NCBI GenBank assembly: GCA_025149285.1
Contig: CP102274.1
Coordinates: 5,110,001-5,174,000, forward strand
From: Hungatella hathewayi
GTDB taxonomy: Bacteria; Bacillota; Clostridia; Lachnospirales; Lachnospiraceae
Reading direction: 5' to 3'
Length of the DNA stretch: 64,000 bases
Part shown: positions 50,019 through 58,215 of the stretch, in pieces
Position numbering within the stretch: the stretch's first letter is position 1
How the letters are laid out: each line of letters starts with the position of its first letter
The notes under the pieces: model-generated
What the model was told of the DNA's origin: nothing
Databases searched by the model: none
What the model saw: the letters and a program-made list of their open reading frames with translations, nothing else
Made by a program: the position numbers and the translations under genes

Positions 50019-50236
50019 AGGTTCTTTCTCGGCTTTGGGTGTGGGGCCGTGCCGCTGGGCTTGATATCCCAGTGTGCCGCCATCTGGATACGAACCGCAA
50101 AAATGAACGTGACTGGCGAACACATGGGCTTTGTGTCCGACAGTCACGTTCATTTTTGTGGCGAGTAGGAAGCAAGGCGGACACGGGATATCAAGCCCAT
50201 CGGCGCGGCCCCACACCCAAAGCCGAGAAAGAACCT
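50019..50236. repeat. 218-bp long inverted repeat (intergenic hairpin element)
   Basis: The outer arms 50019-50070 and 50185-50236 match at 50 of 52 positions when inverted; an inner 17-bp arm pair (50099-50115 with 50141-50157) is perfect; the segments between them are diverged; the centre is near 50127. As RNA it would fold into one rod of about 100 pairs on either strand. It ends four bases from the ubiD stop codon. The two long reading frames over it are by-products of the symmetry. It resembles a non-autonomous (MITE-like) or REP-like element, but I saw no second copy in this window. Confidence 0.85.
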
Positions 50237-50239
50237 CCT

Positions 50240-51709
50240 TTATACCAATGGCCGGATCTCGTAGTCTTCCATATTCACTTCTTTAAATTTCGATCTCTGG
50301 AACCGGTCCTTCAGGCCGTATGGAACAGTGCAGTCGAAAATGGTCTTGCAGCTGATTCCCCGGTCTTTCAGCATAGGATTATATTCCGGTCCCTCTGTTG
50401 GGTCCAGCGGATGGCAGCGGACTCCCGGAATGGTAATAGTATCCACATCGCCCTGATATCGGGTGTTAAGCGCCCATAAAACATCGTCCGAATCGAAGAT
50501 ATCCACATCCTCATCCACCACAATCACATGCTTCAGCTCGGGAAATGCGGTGAGGGCGATAAGCGCCGCCTGACGCTGCCTTCCCTCATCACTGGGAACC
50601 TGTTTGGCGAACTGTATGACCGCCATGTATTTGCCTCCTCCGGAGCGGTGGGCATAAACGTTTTTCACGCGCCCGGCAAGCGCTTTCTCTTCCATGGTCA
50701 GGATACTGGCCTCCGTTGGGATTCCCGCCATGCTCACGTGTTCCTCGCTGGGCCCGATACAGGTCTGGATCATTGGATTTTTCCGATGGGTAACCGCTTT
50801 GATCTTAATGACCGGAAGTTCCCCTGACACGTGGCCGGTATATCCCGGAAACTCCGGCATGGCCTTTCCCGTATTGGTATTGATATCTTCCCGCATCCGC
50901 TTACCTGCCACCAGCTCCCCCTCAATGACAAATTCCGCGTTGGCGATGGCGTATTCGTCGATGGTCCGGCATTTTGCCATACGAACCGGCTTTTTGCGGA
51001 GCGCGCCTGCGATGGATAGCTCATTGAAGCCCAGCGGGGTAGTGGGTGGTTCAAAGCAGGAGGCGATCTCGATGGCCGGGTCCACGCCAATGCTGATGCT
51101 GATGGGCAGATTCACGCCTTCCCGCTCCGCCTTTTCCCGAAATGCGTCCAGATGACGTACTCCCGGAGTGAAAAACATAGTCATCTCGTCCGCCGACTGC
51201 AGGCAGAGACGGTGAATCGTCACGTCCCCATCTCCCGTAACGGGATCGGAAGCGTAGCACATGCCCATGGTAATGTATGGGCCTGCATCCTCCTCCGTGT
51301 TCTGAGGCGCCGGAAGAATCTTTCTGATATCGAAGCCCTCATCCGACGCATAATGAATCTCCTCCTGGCACGGCACATCTCCGCTCTCCGTAAATTCCGG
51401 CATGACGGGATTCGCGGCCGCGTCCTTTAAAAGAAAGCCCAGCTTATCCGGCGGGCAGTCCAGCAGATACCCCACCCGTTTCCTGGAAGCCAGCAGGCCG
51501 ATCAGCACCTGTTTGTCCGGAAATCCTTTGATATTGCGGAAAAGAAGCGCCGGTCCCTCCTTCGTCGGCCGCTTTACCGTACCGCCCGCACCGACATAGC
51601 GGTAAATTCCCGCAACTTCTGCGTAGGAATCTACCTCTGTATCGGTACAGGCGATCTGATTTTCATACTTTTTCAGTTCCTCCACCGCACTCCGTAAATC
51701 TTCAACCAT
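50240..51709 (-). CDS. ubiD: UbiD-family prenyl-FMN decarboxylase (LpdC-like)
   Basis: A 489-residue non-oxidative (de)carboxylase that uses prenylated FMN. Family marks: DVTIHRLCLQSADEMTMFF, the AEFVIEGELVAG strand with the catalytic Glu region, and FDCTVPYGLKDRFQRSKFKE at the C-terminus, which resembles gallate/protocatechuate decarboxylases such as LpdC more than ubiquinone-pathway UbiD. It overlaps the LpdD-like gene (ATGGTTGA) and belongs to the ubiX-lpdD-ubiD operon. A hydroxybenzoate or other phenolic acid substrate is likely. Confidence 0.9.
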   Translation of the reverse strand: MVEDLRSAVEELKKYENQIACTDTEVDSYAEVAGIYRYVGAGGTVKRPTKEGPALLFRNIKGFPDKQVLIGLLASRKRVGYLLDCPPDKLGFLLKDAAANPVMPEFTESGDVPCQEEIHYASDEGFDIRKILPAPQNTEEDAGPYITMGMCYASDPVTGDGDVTIHRLCLQSADEMTMFFTPGVRHLDAFREKAEREGVNLPISISIGVDPAIEIASCFEPPTTPLGFNELSIAGALRKKPVRMAKCRTIDEYAIANAEFVIEGELVAGKRMREDINTNTGKAMPEFPGYTGHVSGELPVIKIKAVTHRKNPMIQTCIGPSEEHVSMAGIPTEASILTMEEKALAGRVKNVYAHRSGGGKYMAVIQFAKQVPSDEGRQRQAALIALTAFPELKHVIVVDEDVDIFDSDDVLWALNTRYQGDVDTITIPGVRCHPLDPTEGPEYNPMLKDRGISCKTIFDCTVPYGLKDRFQRSKFKEVNMEDYEIRPLV

Positions 51710-52088
51710 TCTGATTTCCTCCTTTTTCTTCCTTCTGATCCTGCCTCAAACCGGCGGCAATCCGGTGAGCGCCTTCTTCGCACAGCGCAATGACGCCGGT
51801 GATCTGTTCCTTCGTTATTCCGTCCACATGGATGCCGGCCAGTACGGCCAGCCCCCCGGGAACCACGGATTCCAGTTCCCGGTAAATGAGTTCTGTCACC
51901 ACGCCTTCCCTGTGGCCTTCTCTGGCATTTGACAGGCATTCATCTCTGTCACCGAAGGCAATGGCTCCAATGTGGCCCGTATCGCCGCCTGCTGCCAGCA
52001 CCAGACAGTCGGTTCCCATCCGGAGCACCCGAAACTGCACAGAGACGCCGTGACCTGTCATGGTAAAATCCATCAGTTCCTCAAACAT
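51702..52088 (-). CDS. lpdD: LpdD-like small protein of phenolic-acid decarboxylase operons
   Basis: A 128-residue protein (MTGHGVSVQFRVLRMGTDCLV, GGDTGHIGAIAFG, HVDGITKEQI). Its size, and its place between ubiX and ubiD, match LpdD of gallate decarboxylase clusters, where it accompanies the LpdC catalytic subunit. Its role is not settled as far as I know; a cofactor or assembly helper is usually proposed. ATG 52088 overlaps the ubiX end, and its own end overlaps the ubiD start, so the three are translationally coupled. Confidence 0.75.
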   Translation of the reverse strand: MFEELMDFTMTGHGVSVQFRVLRMGTDCLVLAAGGDTGHIGAIAFGDRDECLSNAREGHREGVVTELIYRELESVVPGGLAVLAGIHVDGITKEQITGVIALCEEGAHRIAAGLRQDQKEEKGGNQNG

Positions 52089-52656
52089 GGTCCCGCACCT
52101 TCTCTCCCCATCGTTTTGCACCTTCCCATGGAATCCGGAACTGGTCCAGAATCTTCATAATCTGGTGATTTACAATGTCCTCCACGGTCTCCGGGTGGTT
52201 GTAAAATGCCGGCATGGGAGGCACTATGACAGCGCCCATCTGCGAAAGTTCATACAGATGTTTTAAATGAATGGTGTTAAGCGGCGTCTCCCGGGGACAG
52301 ACCACCAGACGGCGCCGCTCCTTCAGGGCGACATCACAGACACGAGTGATCAAATTGTCCGCGTATCCATTCGCAATTCCCGACAGCGTCTTCATGCTGC
52401 ACGGCAGGACAACCACGCCATCCACCGGACAGGAGCCGCTGGAGATACAGGCCGCCAAGTCGCGGTTATCGTAGCAGTGGTCTGCCAGAGAAAGAATCTC
52501 CTCTTTCGTATACTCTGTTTCAATCTCCAGATTGATCCAGGCGTAATCACTGAATATTACATGGGTTACAACTTCTTTCCTCTCCTTTAAGGCCTCCAGA
52601 AGCTTTACTGCGTATATCGTTCCGCTGGCCCCGGTTACACCGATGATCAGATCCAT
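52081..52656 (-). CDS. ubiX: Flavin prenyltransferase UbiX
   Basis: A 191-residue enzyme that attaches a dimethylallyl group to FMN to make the UbiD cofactor. Visible: LIIGVTGASGTIYAVKLLEA, VVVLPCSMKTLSGIANGYAD (FMN phosphate region), LVVCPRETPLNTIHLKHLYE and a PPMPAFYNHPETVEDIV tail. ATG 52656 follows AAGGAGGAG; a longer frame upstream runs through the promoter region and is rejected. Confidence 0.95.
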   Translation of the reverse strand: MDLIIGVTGASGTIYAVKLLEALKERKEVVTHVIFSDYAWINLEIETEYTKEEILSLADHCYDNRDLAACISSGSCPVDGVVVLPCSMKTLSGIANGYADNLITRVCDVALKERRRLVVCPRETPLNTIHLKHLYELSQMGAVIVPPMPAFYNHPETVEDIVNHQIMKILDQFRIPWEGAKRWGEKVRDHV

Positions 52657-52732
52657 GAAAACTCCTCCTTTTTGCCGTTCCTGTTGTCGTATAGAAGCCC
52701 GCTGGCCGGAACGGCACTTTCGTTTCTCCTCA

Positions 52733-52779
52733 ACTGTACCGGAAACCGCCTGTACAATCAATTCCTTTTGTGGTATCAT
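52733..52779. promoter_or_regulatory. Overlapping divergent promoters of the ubiX operon and LysR gene
   Basis: Minus strand: TTGATT (52761-52756), 17-base spacer, TACAGT (52738-52733) toward ubiX. Plus strand: TGTACA (52751-52756), 17-base spacer, TATCAT (52774-52779) toward the LysR gene. The two -35 boxes share bases, so one bound LysR dimer could control both. Confidence 0.65.
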
Positions 52780-52815
52780 TGTTTCCATAACCGAATGAAT
52801 GAACGGAGGCGGAAT

Positions 52816-53685
52816 ATGACATTTGATCAACTGCAGTACTTTGTGGCGGTCGTGGAAAGCTCCACTTTTTTTGACGCGGCGGAAAGCCTTCATATCGCTC
52901 AGTCCACCCTGTCCAAACAGATACGGAATCTGGAACTGGAGCTGGATGTCCAGCTGTTTGACAGAAGCCGCCGCCACGCATCTTTAACGGAGGCCGGACG
53001 CGCCCTCTATCCAGATGCGGTTAAGCTTTTGAAGGGTATTCAGGGAATGAAGCAGCATCTTGCTCCATATCAGGACAGCCGGAAATCCATCATACATTTA
53101 GGAGTCCTTCCTATTCTGCATCAGTACCGCTTAAATCCCATTTTAAAGCAGTTTACCGAGTCTCATCCGGAGATTTCCCTCTTGATTGACGAGGTGGAGG
53201 ATGAACCGCTGCGGCAGGGCTTCCGCCATGGCAGCTACGATCTGGTCATCGGCCGTCCGGAGCTGCTTACCGGCATTCAGAGCACATGCCATCTGCTGGC
53301 CCGTGACCGGCTGGTGCTTCTGACCCCCACAGACCATCCGCTGGCGGGCCGGGCAGCCGTTCCACTGGAAGAACTGTCCGGAGAATCGTTTATTCTGATG
53401 CATCCCGACAGCAGCATCCATCGTCTGTGTCTCACGGCATGTCAAAAAAAAGGATTCCAGCCCGCTGTCACCCGGACAGCCAAGATAGAATCCATTGTCA
53501 GCGCCGTCGCCGCCGGAGAGGCGGTAAGCCTGCTTCCTTACAGTAATTTAGATGTATTCCGCCATGAAAATGTCGTAGTGATACCGTTACAGGAACCCGT
53601 CGCCGCCAATGTCGTCCTGGCCTGCCTGTCTCCGAAAAAGCTCTCACGCTGCAGCCGGACTCTCTGGAAATACTTATCCACGTAA
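52816..53685 (+). CDS. LysR-family transcriptional regulator
   Basis: A 289-residue regulator: N-terminal HTH (FVAVVESSTFFDAAESLHIA then QSTLSKQIRNLELELDVQLF) and a periplasmic-binding-protein-like effector domain. ATG 52816 follows CGGAGGCGG. Its head-to-head place with ubiX-lpdD-ubiD suggests control of phenolic-acid decarboxylation, with the substrate acid as inducer. Confidence 0.92.
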   Translation: MTFDQLQYFVAVVESSTFFDAAESLHIAQSTLSKQIRNLELELDVQLFDRSRRHASLTEAGRALYPDAVKLLKGIQGMKQHLAPYQDSRKSIIHLGVLPILHQYRLNPILKQFTESHPEISLLIDEVEDEPLRQGFRHGSYDLVIGRPELLTGIQSTCHLLARDRLVLLTPTDHPLAGRAAVPLEELSGESFILMHPDSSIHRLCLTACQKKGFQPAVTRTAKIESIVSAVAAGEAVSLLPYSNLDVFRHENVVVIPLQEPVAANVVLACLSPKKLSRCSRTLWKYLST

Positions 53686-53703
53686 ACCGTTTTAACGAAA
53701 AAA

Positions 53704-53735
53704 GAAGCTGTGCAGAATTCGCTCTGCGCAGCTTC
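53704..53735. terminator. Bidirectional terminator between LysR gene and asp23
   Basis: GAAGCTGTGCAGA (53704-53716) pairs with TCTGCGCAGCTTC (53723-53735), one G-U-type mismatch, six-base loop. On the minus strand it is followed by a run of T, and on the plus strand by a T/C-rich tail. Confidence 0.8.
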
Positions 53736-53756
53736 GTCTCTCTTTATATTACGTTC

Positions 53757-54143
53757 TTACCGGTTTTCTTCCATCGACACGCCGGCGATCTTGATGTTCA
53801 CATCCAGCACGGTAAGTCCCGTCATGTTCTCAATCGCACTCTTTACCTTGTCCTGCACTTTTTCACAGACTTCCGGAATGCTGAAGCCGTACTTGATGTT
53901 TAAGGATAAGTCTACGGATACGTGCTCTTCCGTTACTTCGACCTTTACGCCCTTGGATAAATTCTTCATCCCCAGCTTCCCAACCAGTTCGTTGGTAATG
54001 TTGCCTGCCATCGAATCCACACCGTCTACTTCCGTCGCCGCAAGGCCGGCAATGATGGCTACCACTTCATCTGCAATCTGTACTTCGCCGATTTTATCTT
54101 TTTCATATACTTTATGAGTATTTCTGTTCTCTGTCTCTGCCAC
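53757..54143 (-). CDS. Asp23/Gls24-family envelope stress protein
   Basis: A 128-residue protein with the Asp23 domain: GEVQIADEVVAIIAGLAATEVDGVDSM (in order), then VEVTEEHVSVDLSLNIKYG and a C-terminal VQDKVKSAIENMTGL. Such proteins lie under the membrane and are linked to envelope stress; in Clostridia the gene is usually next to nusB. The start is GTG 54143, after AGGAGGGAATCATT. It has its own promoter and terminator. Confidence 0.92.
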   Translation of the reverse strand: MAETENRNTHKVYEKDKIGEVQIADEVVAIIAGLAATEVDGVDSMAGNITNELVGKLGMKNLSKGVKVEVTEEHVSVDLSLNIKYGFSIPEVCEKVQDKVKSAIENMTGLTVLDVNIKIAGVSMEENR

Positions 54144-54192
54144 AATGATTCCCTCCTGTTTTCAATTCTTTCCACTACCTGGCTTATAGACT

Positions 54193-54221
54193 ATTATAGC
54201 AAAGACAGCCACAGTTTGCAA
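54193..54221 (-). promoter_or_regulatory. Promoter of asp23
   Basis: On the minus strand TTGCAA (54221-54216) and TATAAT (54198-54193), 17-base spacer, 50 bp upstream of the GTG start. Its -35 box is only ten bases from the stop of the siderophore-binding gene, with no terminator between. Confidence 0.8.
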
Positions 54222-54230
54222 AACATTTTT

Positions 54231-55283
54231 CTATTCCTGTCCCAGAATCCCCGCTTCTAAGTCACTTAACATCACATCGGCAGCGGTGATTCCGCCTTCC
54301 GCCAGATACCATACGGTTGGCGTCAGGTAGACAATACGGCCGTTTTTGTATGCATCTGTTTTCTTTACCAGTTCGTTATCCATCACTTCTCCCGCCAGCT
54401 TCGCGCCTTCCGTGTTGATTGCGGAATCACGGTCCAGGACAAAGATATAATCCGGGTTTAAGGAAACGAGAAGTTCGAAGGAGGATTCATTGCCGTGTGT
54501 GGAGTCCACATCATTGGCCAGATTGGTGAATCCAACTTCATTGCCGATCAGGGAGCAGCGGCTTCCGTCACCAAGCGTGTTGAAATTGCTGCTGGTCACC
54601 ATTCCGATCACTGCGGTCTTTCCCTCTGCCGCCTGACGAAGCGTCTCCACACGGGCGTCGATTCCGGCCAGTTCCTCAGCCGCCTTTTCTTCCTCCCCGA
54701 AGATGGACGCAATCATGGACGCGTTGTTTTTCACACTCTGAATCACGCCCTCCTCATAGTCCACAGCCGTGTAAACGACGGGAGCAATTTTAGACAGTTC
54801 GTCATACTGCGCGCTTAAGCGGCCGCCGATAAAGATCACATCCGGTTCACTGGCCATGAGCGCCTCCATATCCACTTCCTTTAAAGTACCGAGATTTACA
54901 ATGGCGTCGTTGTTGTTATACTCCATCAGATAATCGATTTTGGAGGATTTCGGCATTCCCACAATCTGACTGCCCAGTCCCCAGTTGTCCATCATGTCAA
55001 GCACCGCCATGTCCAGAATGGCAACGCGCTCCGGATTATAAGGAACCTCCAGTTCCACCTTCTCTCCGTTTCCATTCAGGGTCGTTACGGTGACGGATTC
55101 CGGTGTTTCCGAAGCCTGAGTAGTTTCATTCCGGCTCTCAGCCAGGACAGATTCGGCTTCAGCGGAAACTGTCGCTTCGCCGGACTGTCCGTCTGTTGTT
55201 TTTGACTGTCCGGTCCCCTGCCCGCAGGCTGTCATAGAAAGGGCTGCTGCCATTGCAAGTGTCAGTAAAGTCATTTTTTTCAT
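54231..55283 (-). CDS. Siderophore-binding lipoprotein (YclQ/CeuE-like)
   Basis: A 350-residue lipoprotein (lipobox SMTAC, Cys20) with a Ser/Glu/Thr linker followed by a helical-backbone binding domain: YNPERVAILDMAVLDMMDNW, LGTLKEVDMEALMASEPDVI, GGRLSAQYDELSKIAPVVY. This pattern is closest to catecholate/petrobactin binders (YclQ, CeuE, FatB). ATG 55283 follows AAGGAG. Last gene of the importer operon; an 86-bp gap before it contains a stem ACTGAC/GTCAGT that may raise its relative expression. Confidence 0.88.
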   Translation of the reverse strand: MKKMTLLTLAMAAALSMTACGQGTGQSKTTDGQSGEATVSAEAESVLAESRNETTQASETPESVTVTTLNGNGEKVELEVPYNPERVAILDMAVLDMMDNWGLGSQIVGMPKSSKIDYLMEYNNNDAIVNLGTLKEVDMEALMASEPDVIFIGGRLSAQYDELSKIAPVVYTAVDYEEGVIQSVKNNASMIASIFGEEEKAAEELAGIDARVETLRQAAEGKTAVIGMVTSSNFNTLGDGSRCSLIGNEVGFTNLANDVDSTHGNESSFELLVSLNPDYIFVLDRDSAINTEGAKLAGEVMDNELVKKTDAYKNGRIVYLTPTVWYLAEGGITAADVMLSDLEAGILGQE

Positions 55284-55344
55284 AATCAGTATCTCCTTTT
55301 TCATCTGAATTATTTATAATCAGCATGGTGAATCAGCATCCGTT

Positions 55345-55366
55345 ACTGACGCAGTTTCGTGTCAGT
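55345..55366 (-). other. Small intergenic stem between importer ATPase and binding protein
   Basis: ACTGAC (55345-55350) and GTCAGT (55361-55366) form a six-pair stem with a ten-base loop and no T-run. Its place in front of the binding-protein gene fits a processing or stabilising stem that gives more binding protein than permease. Tentative. Confidence 0.3.
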
Positions 55367-55369
55367 ACA

Positions 55370-56122
55370 CTAGTAATAGATCGATAACGGTTTCCCTTCG
55401 ATTTGCAGAATCTCAAAATCTACGCGGTATATTTCGGAAAGATTTTCCTTTGTCATCACTTCCTCCACCGTCCCGAATTTTGAGATTTTTCCATCTACAA
55501 ATGCGCAGATATAGTCAGAGTAAAATGCTGCGTAATTGATCTCGTGCAGGACGAGAATCACGGTTTTTCCCAACTCATCACACAGTCTGCGGACGATTTT
55601 CATCATATTGGTGGCGTGGTAAATGTCCAGGTTGTTAGTCGGCTCGTCAAGCAGGATGTATTCCGTGTCCTGCGCAATGACCATGGCAATGTAAGCGCGC
55701 TGGCGCTGGCCGCCGGACAGTTCGTCGATAAACCGGTCCTCAAATTCCTCCAGTTCCATATAAGCAATGGCCTTATCGATGATTTCTTCAGCCTCCGCCG
55801 TAATCCGGCTGCCGCTGTATGGAAAACGGCCAAATGCCACCAGCTCCCGGACCGTCAGCTTCATTTGGACGTGGCTGCTCTGGGTCAGAATAGCCAGACG
55901 CTTCGCCAGATCCCGGCTCTTCCACCTGGAAATATCCTTTCCCTCGAAATCCACCGAGCCGTCATCCTGGGCGATCAGTCTGGAGATCATTCCCATGACC
56001 GTTGATTTTCCGGCTCCGTTGGGACCGATCAGCGAGATCACCTTTCCCGCCGGCAGTTCGAAGGAAACGCCATCCACCACGGTTTTTCCATTGTATTTTT
56101 TCAAAAGTTCTTTGACAAACAT
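55370..56122 (-). CDS. Iron-siderophore ABC transporter ATPase (YclP/FecE-like)
   Basis: A 250-residue ATPase: Walker A GPNGAGKST, Q-loop LTQSSHVQMKLTVRELV, signature LSGGQRQRAYIAMV, Walker B YILLDEPTNNLD, switch His in LVLHEINYA. Powers siderophore import with the two permeases upstream. ATG 56122 follows AAGGAGG. Confidence 0.93.
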   Translation of the reverse strand: MFVKELLKKYNGKTVVDGVSFELPAGKVISLIGPNGAGKSTVMGMISRLIAQDDGSVDFEGKDISRWKSRDLAKRLAILTQSSHVQMKLTVRELVAFGRFPYSGSRITAEAEEIIDKAIAYMELEEFEDRFIDELSGGQRQRAYIAMVIAQDTEYILLDEPTNNLDIYHATNMMKIVRRLCDELGKTVILVLHEINYAAFYSDYICAFVDGKISKFGTVEEVMTKENLSEIYRVDFEILQIEGKPLSIYY

Positions 56123-56154
56123 CGTTGTCACCTCCTTATGATGGTTATCCACGC

Positions 56155-57147
56155 CTACGCAGAACGGCTCGTTCGCAGCAGCAGATAGAGAAAGTAAATT
56201 CCGCCTCCCACAGTAATAAACACACTGACAGGAACGCTGTAAGTAAATATCTGCTCTGTAATCAGCTGGCCGCCTGCCAGTATCACCATTCCGATCAGCG
56301 CTGATCCGGCTATCAAATAGCTGTGGCGGAACGTTTTAAACAGCTGCCTTGACAAATTGGCGATAATCAGGCCCAGGAATGAGATCGGCCCGACCATGGC
56401 CGTCGCTATGGCGATAAACAGAGTCACCCCCAGAAGCAGTCTGCGCACGGTGCGGTCATAGTCCACCCCCAGATTAATCGCCTGCGCCTTTCCCAGTGTA
56501 ATGACATCCAACAGCGCCAGTTCCCGGCGGAGGGCAAGGAGCAGAACTGCGATCAGAACCAGGGAAAAGAAAATAATTTCCGTATTTACATTGGTGAAGC
56601 TGGCGACCAGCGATGCCAGAAGGCTGTCGTACTCGTTGGGGTCCATGATACGCGTCAGCGTCGTCTGCATGCTGGTAAAAAAGGTGGACAGCACCGTTCC
56701 GGCCAGCAGAACATACAGTACATTATGGCTTGTCTTTTTAAATAAGTAACTGTAAATAACGGTGGCGATGATCGCCATAAGCACCAGATCCACCGCAAAC
56801 GAAAGATTGGTATTGCGGGCCAGCAGACTGGTGGATCCGAAGAAAAACACCACCGCCGTATGAATCAGCGTATAGAGGGAGTTCATCCCCAGAAGGCACG
56901 GTGTCACAATGGTATTGTTGATCACCGACTGGAAGATGACGGAAGCCCCTCCGATGCAGAACGCCGTAATCAGCATGACCGCCAGCTTTGGAATCCGCAG
57001 GCTCATGGCGTAGCTGAAATATTTCATATTCACATTCAGAAAGAGATAGAGTACGGCGGCCGCTGCTGCCAGCAGTGAAAGCATCACCAGCTTCTTTCCG
57101 TTGATGCTTCCTGTCTTTTTCCTCCTGCTTCCTGTCTCCTGTTTCAT
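56155..57147 (-). CDS. Iron-siderophore ABC permease (FecCD family, YclO-like)
   Basis: A 330-residue integral membrane protein with about nine to ten helices; FCIGGASVIFQSVINNTIVTPCLLG and GPISFLGLIIANLSRQLF are characteristic of FecCD permeases. Its ATG overlaps the stop of the preceding permease gene (ATGA). Confidence 0.92.
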   Translation of the reverse strand: MKQETGSRRKKTGSINGKKLVMLSLLAAAAAVLYLFLNVNMKYFSYAMSLRIPKLAVMLITAFCIGGASVIFQSVINNTIVTPCLLGMNSLYTLIHTAVVFFFGSTSLLARNTNLSFAVDLVLMAIIATVIYSYLFKKTSHNVLYVLLAGTVLSTFFTSMQTTLTRIMDPNEYDSLLASLVASFTNVNTEIIFFSLVLIAVLLLALRRELALLDVITLGKAQAINLGVDYDRTVRRLLLGVTLFIAIATAMVGPISFLGLIIANLSRQLFKTFRHSYLIAGSALIGMVILAGGQLITEQIFTYSVPVSVFITVGGGIYFLYLLLRTSRSA

Positions 57148-58184
57148 GCTTCTGTTCCTCCAGTCTGCGGCGAGGGTACTGCCGCGGCTCTCTTTTTCCC
57201 GAAGGGGAGGGAAATGCTTTTCCGTCCGTGGTTTAAGCGGTAGATCAGCATACCCACAAAAACTGCGCTTCCGATGACGCCGATGATTAATTCAATGGGC
57301 AGCTCATAGGGCGCGATCACGGTCCGGCCGATCATGTCGCAGACCAGGACAAACAGCGCTCCAAACAGGGCGGTATCCAGCAGAGTTCCCCGTATCCGGT
57401 CGCCTTTAAACATGGCCACCAGGTTGGGAACGATCAGTCCGATGTAAGAGACGCTGCCGACAACGACCACGATGCTGGCCGTAATCATGGCGGCGATGCT
57501 CAGTCCCAGGAAAAGCACGACATTGTAGTTGACACCCAGATTTTTTGAGAAATTCTTCCCCATTCCCACAATATTGAAATGATTGGCAAACAAAAATGCC
57601 AGAAGCACCAGCGGAAGCGTTAAATACACCAGTTCGTAGCGCCCTCTGATCACCAGGGAAAAATGTCCCACCAGCCAGGACGAAAGAGCCTGGGTCATGT
57701 CGTATTTGTAGGCCAGATAGCTGGTCACGCCTCCGATCACGTTGCCGAACATGATTCCCACCAGCGGAACCATGACCACGTCCTTAAACTGGATTCTCTG
57801 AATGAAACAGACGAAGATCCATGTCCCCGCGATGGCCGCAGCAAAAGCGAAGACGGCCCGTCCCCACAGGGAAGATGACGGCATAAACAGCAGCGCCAGT
57901 AAAATACCGAACTGCGCCGACGAAATCGTCGCGCCCGTGGTTGGGGAGACGAATTTATTCATGCAGAGCTGCTGCATGATCAGACCGGAAATACTCATAC
58001 CGACTCCGGTACAGAGAATTGCCAGAAGACGGGGCAGCCGGGATATAAACAGAATTTCCATCTGCTCAAAATCCCCCCGCAGCACACCTTCCGGGCTGAG
58101 TTCCATAACGCCCAGAAACAGTGATACCACCGACAGCACGGCCAGTAATACGGCCAGAAGGATGGTTAGAGTCTTTGGTTTTAT
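57144..58184 (-). CDS. Iron-siderophore ABC permease (FecCD family, YclN-like), apparent ATA start
   Basis: A FecCD permease of about 346 residues (GVGMSISGLIMQQLCMNKFV, GSVSYIGLIVPNLVAMFKGD). The first ATG/GTG-type start in frame is GTG at 58139, which would begin inside the first transmembrane helix. A near-perfect AGGAGG ribosome site lies eight bases before an ATA codon at 58184, and translation from there adds (M)KPKTLTILLAVLLA, which completes the first helix. I therefore place the start at ATA 58184, as a rare non-AUG start or an ATG-to-ATA change. First gene of the importer operon. Confidence 0.8.
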   Translation of the reverse strand: MKPKTLTILLAVLLAVLSVVSLFLGVMELSPEGVLRGDFEQMEILFISRLPRLLAILCTGVGMSISGLIMQQLCMNKFVSPTTGATISSAQFGILLALLFMPSSSLWGRAVFAFAAAIAGTWIFVCFIQRIQFKDVVMVPLVGIMFGNVIGGVTSYLAYKYDMTQALSSWLVGHFSLVIRGRYELVYLTLPLVLLAFLFANHFNIVGMGKNFSKNLGVNYNVVLFLGLSIAAMITASIVVVVGSVSYIGLIVPNLVAMFKGDRIRGTLLDTALFGALFVLVCDMIGRTVIAPYELPIELIIGVIGSAVFVGMLIYRLNHGRKSISLPFGKKRAAAVPSPQTGGTEA

Positions 58185-58215
58185 TTTAGGTTCCTCCTCT
58201 CAAGCTATGTACAGG

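Noticed and set aside
49908..50479. Two frames over the long inverted repeat with similar predicted peptides
   Set aside because: Their likeness is produced by the palindrome itself; neither has a ribosome site, and one runs into ubiD antisense.
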